This document shows positions 6,304 to 11,440 of a stretch of DNA of 11,440 nucleotides, one piece after another. Origin of the DNA: Firmicutes bacterium UBA1393 (GTDB lineage: Bacteria; Bacillota; DTU025); contig DBQN01000097.1 of NCBI GenBank assembly GCA_002305255.1, forward strand, positions 7,544 through 18,983. The letters are read 5' to 3'. Under the pieces are notes generated by a model, which saw only the letters and a program-made list of their open reading frames with translations, made no database searches and was not told the DNA's origin. A program made the position numbers and the translations under genes. The stretch's first letter is position 1, and every line of letters begins with the position of its first letter.

Positions 6304-7479
6304 GTGGCGATCATAGTCAGTTGCGATTGCGCCGACAAAGAGGGCGCATACCTACTTGATCTGCGCAAGAGATTGCACCGCACACCTGAGCCTGCCTTCA
6401 AAGAACATCGTACAGCCAAGTTGGTGGAGGAAGTCCTTGTCGAACTGGGTTTAGAGGTGTCACGCGCGGCAGGAACGGGCGTGGTAGGCTTGCTCCGCGG
6501 CGGCAAGACAGGCCCTACGGTGGCCGTCAGGGCCGACATGGACGCGCTTCCCGTAACAGAGCTGACGGGCGTGGAGTGGGCGTCGCAGGAGCCCGGGATG
6601 ATGCACGCATGCGGGCATGACGCGCACATGGCAATGGCTCTGGGGGCAGCCATGGCACTGGCGCCAGCCCGACGCAGCCTTGCGGGAAACGTCAAGTTCA
6701 TCTTCCAGCCTGCCGAGGAGTGGCCGGGCGGTGCAAAGCCCATGATCGCCGAGGGAGTCATGGACAACCCCGACGTTGATATGGTGTTCGCCATGCACGT
6801 GAGCCCTGACTACCCAGCAGGCACCATCGCAGTTGAGCCGGGCTACGTCACTGCTGCGCAAGACAGATTCACCCTCGAGCTCACGGGCCGTGGCGGACAT
6901 GCAGCCCTTCCCCACCGGTCAGTAGATGCCCTGGCTGCGGCGTGCGAGTTCGTAACAGGGCTGCAGCAGGTCGTGGCAAGACGCGTCGATCCACTGGAGC
7001 CGGCCATCGTACACGTCGGCACGATTCACGCCGGCGACGCGTTCAACATCGTGGCGGGCAGCGCCCGCATGGAGGCCTCAGTGAGAACACTGTCAGACGA
7101 GACTCGCGTCCTCGTAGAGCAGGCCATACGCGCCCGCGTGGACGCGCTGTGTGCCGCCACCGGTGTGAGCGCAGTACTCGACTACGCGCATAGCTACCCA
7201 TCGGTCATAAACAGCCCGGAACCGGTTCGTGTAGTGCGCGAGGCGGCAACGCGTGCCCTGGGCGACGGAGCCGTGACCGGGCCGGCGCGCCCTTCCATGG
7301 TGGGCGAGGATTTCGCGTACTTCGCCCGGCGAGCCCCGGGTGCGCTGATATGGATAGGCGCCAGGCCCGATCAGGGAGAGGTCTACCCTCTGCACCATCC
7401 TAAGTTCCTCGTGCCCGACGCCACTGTATTCGCAGGAGTCGCCCTCTGGAAGGAGATCGTCACGTCACTCTGTGTGTAG
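6304..7479 (+). CDS. M20D family amidohydrolase (N-acyl amino acid / hippurate hydrolase-like)
   Basis: This 391-residue cytosolic metallo-hydrolase probably cleaves an N-acyl or N-aryl amide of an amino acid. Family motifs are complete: RRDLHR-like RKRLHRTPEPAFKEHRTA (21-38), RADMDALP (76-83), the metal site HACGHDAHMA (101-110, with Cys103 and His105), QPAEEWPGGA (135-144, Glu138/Glu139), MHVSPDYPAG (164-173, His165), dimerisation-domain GRGGHAALPHRSVDA (195-209), and a C-terminal LHHPKF (363-368). The use of Cys and His in the CGHD motif marks subfamily M20D. The length is typical. The start is a GTG at 6304, the first after an in-frame stop at 6295, with a weak ribosome site. The substrate is unknown. 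It is the only plus-strand gene between two minus-strand blocks, and faces the MFS pair at its 3' end. Confidence 0.92.
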   Translation: MAIIVSCDCADKEGAYLLDLRKRLHRTPEPAFKEHRTAKLVEEVLVELGLEVSRAAGTGVVGLLRGGKTGPTVAVRADMDALPVTELTGVEWASQEPGMMHACGHDAHMAMALGAAMALAPARRSLAGNVKFIFQPAEEWPGGAKPMIAEGVMDNPDVDMVFAMHVSPDYPAGTIAVEPGYVTAAQDRFTLELTGRGGHAALPHRSVDALAAACEFVTGLQQVVARRVDPLEPAIVHVGTIHAGDAFNIVAGSARMEASVRTLSDETRVLVEQAIRARVDALCAATGVSAVLDYAHSYPSVINSPEPVRVVREAATRALGDGAVTGPARPSMVGEDFAYFARRAPGALIWIGARPDQGEVYPLHHPKFLVPDATVFAGVALWKEIVTSLCV

Positions 7480-7481
7480 TC

Positions 7482-7497
7482 TGAGGCCTATGCCTCA
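7482..7497. terminator. Small hairpin at the convergent junction
   Basis: TGAGGC and GCCTCA form a perfect 6-bp stem with a CTAT loop, located between and over the stops of the two convergent genes. It lacks a T-run on either side, so an intrinsic terminator is possible but weak. Confidence 0.3.
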
Positions 7498-8756
7498 ACC
7501 ACAGCAGGAGCTTCAGCGGCGGCAGCCGGATCTCGCCGGCCCCTGGCGGGAAGCTTGATCCAGAGCAGCAGCGCCATGCCTGCGCTCGAAAGCAGGGGCA
7601 GGAGGAACGGAGCCCTTGGCCCGAAGCTGTTCCAGAGCAGTCCGCCCAGATACGGTGCCGGGAGCGACATGATGCCGAGGGATGTCGACACAAGCCCGAA
7701 GGCGGTGCCGCGTATCTTCGATGGGACTGCCTTCGATATCAACGAATCGTACGCCGGCGAGAAGAGCGCAGAGCCCACGCCATACAGCACCGACACAATC
7801 GCGAAGTGTATGAACTGCGTGCCTACCAGAAACACGGCGGCTCCCATGGCGCACAGCAGATGCCCGAGGCAGATCCCTGCCCTCTCGCCGGCCTTGTCGG
7901 CGAACCAGCCACCTAAGGGCAGCACCACCATTCTCACGATGCTGAATGTCGCGCTCACCCACGTGATCGTTATTGTCGAGAGCCCGATCACGTTCGACTG
8001 ATACACCGGGTCGAAGTGATTCGCAACAGTGAACGCTATGTCACTGGCACCATCTGACAAGAACAGCCACGTGACGACGCCTCCGGCCAGCAGAATGGCG
8101 ACCATCGAGCTCAGGTTCGCCTTCAGCGCAGCGAGTGTCATTCGCTGCGGTGCGTGGTATGTTGCTGAACCGACTCTTCGCGAACGTGCCGCCATGTAGA
8201 TGCGCAGACAGGTGGCAGTCAGATACAGAGCCCCAGCCGTCGCAAACATCGTCCTGAACCCGTATCTTTGCGACAGGAAGCCGCCGATAGGCGGGCCCAC
8301 AATGCCCACGACAGCATACACCGACTCCACAGCCGCGAACACGCGTGCCCTGGTTTCCTCTGTAGACTGCTCTGCCACGAATGCCTGAAAGCTGGGCGCC
8401 ACAAAGCACCTCGCCAGAGAGGCCACGGCATGCCCCACCAGCAACCATGTCCACGATGGTGCCATCACGTACAAGGTGTACCCAATGCTTCCCGCGATGC
8501 TGCCGATGGCCACTGCCCTCATCCTGCCGATGGAGTCGGACACGAACCCCCCAAGAAGCTGCAACGCCAGCGGTGCTATTGAGGCGATGGTGAAGAAAAG
8601 GCCTATCTGTTTCGGATCGGCACCGAACGACTGAACATATAGCGGCATCAGTGTGCCGTTCATCGACCCGGCGATGTTCGCGAGCACCATTCCCACCAGG
8701 AACATCAGCAAAGCTGGAGTAAACAGCCTCATGGTGCTCTTGAGTCGCTGAAGCAT
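7488..8756 (-). CDS. MFS transporter, DHA1-like, second member of a tandem pair
   Basis: This 422-residue transporter of the major facilitator superfamily is probably an efflux pump driven by the proton gradient. It has about 12 membrane helices in two halves. Loop motif A appears as GGFVSDSIGRMR (69-80) and again in the second half as GGWFADKAGERAG (282-294). The helix-5 region reads GIVGPPIGGF (151-160). A charged linker (about 190-212) separates the halves, and the C-terminal tail is Ala/Pro-rich. It is a clear paralogue of the next MFS upstream, with many identical residues and the same helix order. The ATG at 8756 has GGGGAGG 9 nt upstream. A longer frame reaching 8924 is only a shadow of the neighbour. 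It starts 20 nt after its paralogue, so both are co-transcribed. The substrate is unknown. Confidence 0.9.
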   Translation of the reverse strand: MLQRLKSTMRLFTPALLMFLVGMVLANIAGSMNGTLMPLYVQSFGADPKQIGLFFTIASIAPLALQLLGGFVSDSIGRMRAVAIGSIAGSIGYTLYVMAPSWTWLLVGHAVASLARCFVAPSFQAFVAEQSTEETRARVFAAVESVYAVVGIVGPPIGGFLSQRYGFRTMFATAGALYLTATCLRIYMAARSRRVGSATYHAPQRMTLAALKANLSSMVAILLAGGVVTWLFLSDGASDIAFTVANHFDPVYQSNVIGLSTITITWVSATFSIVRMVVLPLGGWFADKAGERAGICLGHLLCAMGAAVFLVGTQFIHFAIVSVLYGVGSALFSPAYDSLISKAVPSKIRGTAFGLVSTSLGIMSLPAPYLGGLLWNSFGPRAPFLLPLLSSAGMALLLWIKLPARGRRDPAAAAEAPAVVEA

Positions 8757-8765
8757 GAATAAGTG

Positions 8766-8772
8766 CCTCCCC
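8766..8772 (-). promoter_or_regulatory. Ribosome binding site of the second MFS gene
   Basis: GGGGAGG on the minus strand lies 9 nt before the ATG at 8756, in the 20-nt gap between the two MFS genes. It fixes the start and shows that the gene is translated independently of the long in-frame extension. Confidence 0.75.
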
Positions 8773-8776
8773 TTGT

Positions 8777-10108
8777 CTAGCGCGTACCTGCGGCAGCGCC
8801 GGGCTCTGCCCCCGGCTTCACTCTGGCTTTCGCCGGCGCCAGCTTGACCCACAACAGCGGAATGACGAGCACACCTACGACCACGCGCATCACGAACGGC
8901 GCAAGGGGGCTTATCCGATCCCACAGCAACCCGCCCAGGTATGGCGCGGGCAGCGAGAACAGACCGATGCTTGTGGATACCAGCCCGAAAGCTGTTCCTC
9001 TGAGATTTGCGGGAACTACTTTGGATATCAGCGAGTCAGACGAGGGCCGTACGAGTGCATCCCCGATGCCATATAAGGCCCATACCAGCATGAACATCGG
9101 ATAACCCGCGGCGAACAGGAACCCCACATGCGCTACGAGCCACACCATGTGCCCCACAACGATCCCGACCCTCTCCCCGAACCGATCCGAGAACCATCCT
9201 CCGGCCGGAAGGAGCGCCATCACTACGACGCTGTATATAGACGAGAGAGACGTGATCTGCGTCGGAGTCATGCCGAACAGGTTCGCCTGATACACCGGCT
9301 CCAGCCCGTACGCTAGGCTACTAGCTATGTCGCTCAGTCCGTCTGATATGAACAGCCAGGTCATGATCCCCCCGGCGGCTATCAGCGTAGCCATGGCAGC
9401 CAGACTTGCCCAAAGGCCCTTCAGCGTGAGACTGCTTCTGCCTGACGCTGCAGCATCTGGGGCGGGGGCGCCATTGTCGGCTGCAACGCGCGCGGACTGC
9501 TTCGCGGCCACCGCCATTCTCAGGCGAATCACCGTGGCAGCCGCATAGAGAACGCCTGCGACCATGTACATGGCGCGGAAGCCATATCTCTGCGACACAA
9601 ACCCACCGATGGGGGGACCCACCACTCCAACGATCATGTACATCGAGTTGACGGTGGCGAAGGTGCGGGCCCTGTTCTCCTCGGAGGACTGTTCCGCTAT
9701 GAAGGCCTGGAAGCTAGGTCCGACGAAGCAGGATGACAGCGATGACACGCTGCCTGCCAGAATAAGCCATCTCCATGAGGGAGCCAGGATGGTCAGAATG
9801 TAGCCGATGACACCCGCGATGCTTCCCACCGCCACTGCGCGAATGCGGCCGATGGAGTCAGATACGAATCCTCCGATGATCTGGAACACCAGCGGCACTA
9901 TGGCGGTGACTGTGAAGTACAGACCAACTTGCTCCACATCTGCTCCGAGGGACTGAACGAAGAGGCCCGTCAGCGAGCCGTGCATCCGCCATGCGATGTT
10001 GGCCAGTATCATGGCGCACAGGAACACGATGAGTGAAGGGCTCAGCAACCTCGGCCTGACAGCATCTGGCTTCAAAGTTCCCGCCCCCAGTCTCAGCCTA
10101 TGCTCCAC
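8777..10108 (-). CDS. MFS transporter, DHA1-like, first member of a tandem pair
   Basis: This 443-residue, 12-helix transporter of the major facilitator superfamily is paralogous to the gene just downstream. It shows motif A GGFVSDSIGRIR (79-90), GVVGPPIGGF (161-170), a second-half motif A GGWFSDRFGERVG (303-315), and ISKVVPANLRGTAFGLVSTS (361-380) near helix 11, all closely matched in the second copy. It differs in a longer, polar central linker (about 200-230, rich in Ala, Pro and Asp) and a basic N-terminus of about 25 residues. The start is a GTG at 10108, the only start after an in-frame stop near 10127, with no strong ribosome site. It is the first gene of a two-gene operon, divergent from the sensor gene. 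Efflux of a small molecule is likely, but the substrate is unknown. Confidence 0.88.
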   Translation of the reverse strand: MEHRLRLGAGTLKPDAVRPRLLSPSLIVFLCAMILANIAWRMHGSLTGLFVQSLGADVEQVGLYFTVTAIVPLVFQIIGGFVSDSIGRIRAVAVGSIAGVIGYILTILAPSWRWLILAGSVSSLSSCFVGPSFQAFIAEQSSEENRARTFATVNSMYMIVGVVGPPIGGFVSQRYGFRAMYMVAGVLYAAATVIRLRMAVAAKQSARVAADNGAPAPDAAASGRSSLTLKGLWASLAAMATLIAAGGIMTWLFISDGLSDIASSLAYGLEPVYQANLFGMTPTQITSLSSIYSVVVMALLPAGGWFSDRFGERVGIVVGHMVWLVAHVGFLFAAGYPMFMLVWALYGIGDALVRPSSDSLISKVVPANLRGTAFGLVSTSIGLFSLPAPYLGGLLWDRISPLAPFVMRVVVGVLVIPLLWVKLAPAKARVKPGAEPGAAAGTR

Positions 10109-10144
10109 TGTCTTCAGCCTACATGGTCAGGTTTGGATGAGCAA

Positions 10145-10158
10145 TGGCCAACTGGCCA
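10145..10158. promoter_or_regulatory. Inverted repeat in the divergent intergenic region, possible operator
   Basis: TGGCCA-AC-TGGCCA forms two 6-bp arms around a 2-bp spacer, and each arm is itself a palindrome. It lies 37-50 nt before the GTG of the first MFS gene, where a regulator could bind, or in the leader RNA. No regulator is identified. Confidence 0.3.
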
Positions 10159-10188
10159 GGCACTCGCTGGTCGGGGGGACAGATGCCG

Positions 10189-10211
10189 CCGATGGTCGGA
10201 ACCCTCATCGG
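10189..10211. promoter_or_regulatory. Second inverted repeat in the divergent intergenic region
   Basis: CCGATG and CATCGG pair as a 6-bp stem around an 11-nt loop, between the MFS operon and the sensor gene. It could be a second operator or a chance match. No convincing sigma-70 promoter could be placed in either direction in this 178-nt region. Confidence 0.2.
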
Positions 10212-10286
10212 TAAGGCCTAGGTCAGGCAGGAGAATGGCGATGGTTGGTGAATTGCGTATGAAATCAAGTTCCCTTCCGTTGGGGG

Positions 10287-11440
10287 GTGCCGGTCGCGAA
10301 GAGAGTCTCACTTGCCCTGATCTGTACTGCCCTGCTCCTATGGTCAGCCGCTCTGTGCGGCCCGTCCTATGCACTCGCCTACGTAGACGCAATACGCATA
10401 GGGGGCGATCGGGCTTTCCCGCCCTTCGAGTACGTAACTGACACCGGTGCATACCAGGGCTTCAACGTCGACTTGATGAACGCTATAGGCATTGAGCTCG
10501 GTATTCAGATAGAACTGGTGCCGATGCACTGGGCAGACGCGCTGGAGGCCCTCAACAGTGGGGACATCGCGGCCATCCAGGGCATGACTCGCACACCGGC
10601 AAGGGAGCCGCTGTACCTGTTCTCGGATGGCTACATCACCTACTCCAATGCCATCTTCGTGCCCGTCGGCGAGTACGGCATCACAGGCCTTGAGGATCTC
10701 GCCGGTCGCACCGTCGCCGTCCAGCAGAGGGACGCGGCACACGAGGTAGCGGCACAGATTGAAGGGGCAACGATTCTGCTAGCCCCCGACCATCCGTCTG
10801 CCCTTGACATGGTCATCACGGGCGTAGCCGACGCCTTCATCGGCAACCGACTCTCCGGAATCAACACAGTGCAACGGAGGGCGCTTACCGACGCGGTGAA
10901 GATCGTCGGCGGTGAAATCGGGCCTCTGCCCTACGGCATGGCCTTCCGCAAGGACCGAACTGACCTGGTGGTCTTGTTCAACCGTGGGCTTCAACGGGTA
11001 AGGGAATCGGGAGCCTACGACAAGATCTACGGAAAGTGGTTCGGCGCCAGCATTGACGAAAGCAAGGGCGGGTTAACCGAAGCGCAACAGCGCGCACTAT
11101 GGATCGCCGCGAGTGTAGTCGTTGGCACTGCCCTGGTTGTAGTCGCATGGAACATCTCATTGCGTCGCTCAGTGGCTCGCAGCACAGCCGAGATCACTCG
11201 CGTTCTCGCGCTTAACGAGCAGATCCTGGCCAGTTCCGACGAGGGTATCGCTGCTGTAGATGAGCGCATGACCTTCATATGGGCAAACCGCCGGGCGGCT
11301 CGTCTTCTCGGAGTCGGCGATGGTCAGCTGGTGGGCATGGCCGTGTCTGACACAGTCCTTTCGCCCGTAGTGTACACCACTAACCTAAGAGATGTGGCGG
11401 CTCAGGGAGCCAGCGGTTTCGTACATGACGTGGAGGTGCA
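10287..11440 (+). CDS. Transmembrane sensor with SBP_bac_3 ligand-binding and PAS-like domains, partial
   Basis: This frame is open for 384 codons to the right edge. A signal peptide (1-31, ending YALA) is followed by a type-3 solute-binding domain (about 35-253: RIGGDRAFPPFEYV, QGMTRTPAREPLYLFSDGYI, TGVADAFIGNR, KIYGKWFG). Next come one membrane helix (about 270-289), a short linker and a PAS-like domain (about 307 on: ILASSDEGIAAVDERMTFIWANRRAARLLG). Such proteins bind a small extracellular ligand and pass the signal inside through a kinase, GGDEF or other output, which here lies beyond the window. By alignment to LAO-type binding proteins, Asp41 and Arg106 match ligand-binding residues, but the amino-group-binding Asp is Asn187. 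The start is a GTG at 10287. Its ribosome site is poor, but the signal peptide supports it. It is divergent from the MFS operon. Confidence 0.85.
   Translation, partial: MPVAKRVSLALICTALLLWSAALCGPSYALAYVDAIRIGGDRAFPPFEYVTDTGAYQGFNVDLMNAIGIELGIQIELVPMHWADALEALNSGDIAAIQGMTRTPAREPLYLFSDGYITYSNAIFVPVGEYGITGLEDLAGRTVAVQQRDAAHEVAAQIEGATILLAPDHPSALDMVITGVADAFIGNRLSGINTVQRRALTDAVKIVGGEIGPLPYGMAFRKDRTDLVVLFNRGLQRVRESGAYDKIYGKWFGASIDESKGGLTEAQQRALWIAASVVVGTALVVVAWNISLRRSVARSTAEITRVLALNEQILASSDEGIAAVDERMTFIWANRRAARLLGVGDGQLVGMAVSDTVLSPVVYTTNLRDVAAQGASGFVHDVEV

Noticed and set aside
6099..6794. 231-codon minus-strand frame opposite the amidohydrolase
   Set aside because: Its Ser/Thr/Pro-rich, low-complexity translation lies antisense to a gene with all M20D motifs. 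It is a shadow.
8757..8924. In-frame N-terminal extension of the second MFS gene (56 codons)
   Set aside because: It reads the C-terminal coding region of the paralogue in the wrong frame and is low in hydrophobicity. GGGGAGG before 8756 marks the real start.
1..11440. CRISPR arrays, tRNA or rRNA genes, insertion sequences, phage genes
   Set aside because: No spaced direct repeats, tRNA cloverleaf, rRNA-like sequence, transposase or terminal inverted repeats could be seen by reading. A tRNAscan or IS search would settle it.

Overview
The window looks like a piece of a bacterial chromosome with fairly high GC. Sampled stretches run from about 53% to 70% G+C. Shine-Dalgarno sites are strong (AGGAGG or GGAGG) and many starts are GTG or TTG. 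Together with the gene types (NatAB-like ABC exporter, YczE-like membrane protein, TRAM/Fe-S uracil methyltransferase, M20D amidohydrolase, DHA1-like MFS pumps) this fits a GC-rich Bacillota or Chloroflexota-like bacterium. There is no rRNA or tRNA to fix the taxonomy, so this is only an inference.

Layout. Seven genes lie in a row on the minus strand from 6163 down to 1, read in this order: ABC ATPase, ABC-2 permease, YczE-like membrane protein, 23S rRNA uracil-C5 methyltransferase, alpha/alpha-toroid (squalene-cyclase/prenyltransferase-like) protein, membrane-anchored alpha/beta hydrolase, and the N-terminal part of an ICMT-like membrane protein that runs off the left edge. The first four are packed (4-nt gap, 14-nt gap, 4-nt ATGA overlap) and probably form one transcript from an extended -10 promoter near 6212-6220. 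The next two follow gaps of 78 and 69 nt. They are lower in GC and may be a separate module. The ICMT-like gene overlaps the end of the hydrolase.

A single plus-strand gene, an M20D amidohydrolase (6304-7479), stands between the two minus-strand blocks. It ends 8 nt from a convergent pair of tandemly duplicated MFS transporters (8777-10108, then 7488-8756, minus strand). Divergent from the MFS pair, across a 178-nt intergenic region with two inverted repeats, is the start of a transmembrane sensor (10287 to the right edge). It has a signal peptide, a periplasmic-type amino-acid-binding domain (SBP_bac_3), one membrane segment and a PAS-like domain. The output domain lies outside the window. 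The sensor may control the MFS pumps, but this is inference from position.

No mobile element, CRISPR array, RNA gene or clearly new defence system was found. The points most worth a second look are the ICMT/hydrolase/toroid cluster, the altered ligand pocket of the sensor (Asn where amino-acid-binding relatives have Asp), and the paralogous MFS pair next to that sensor.
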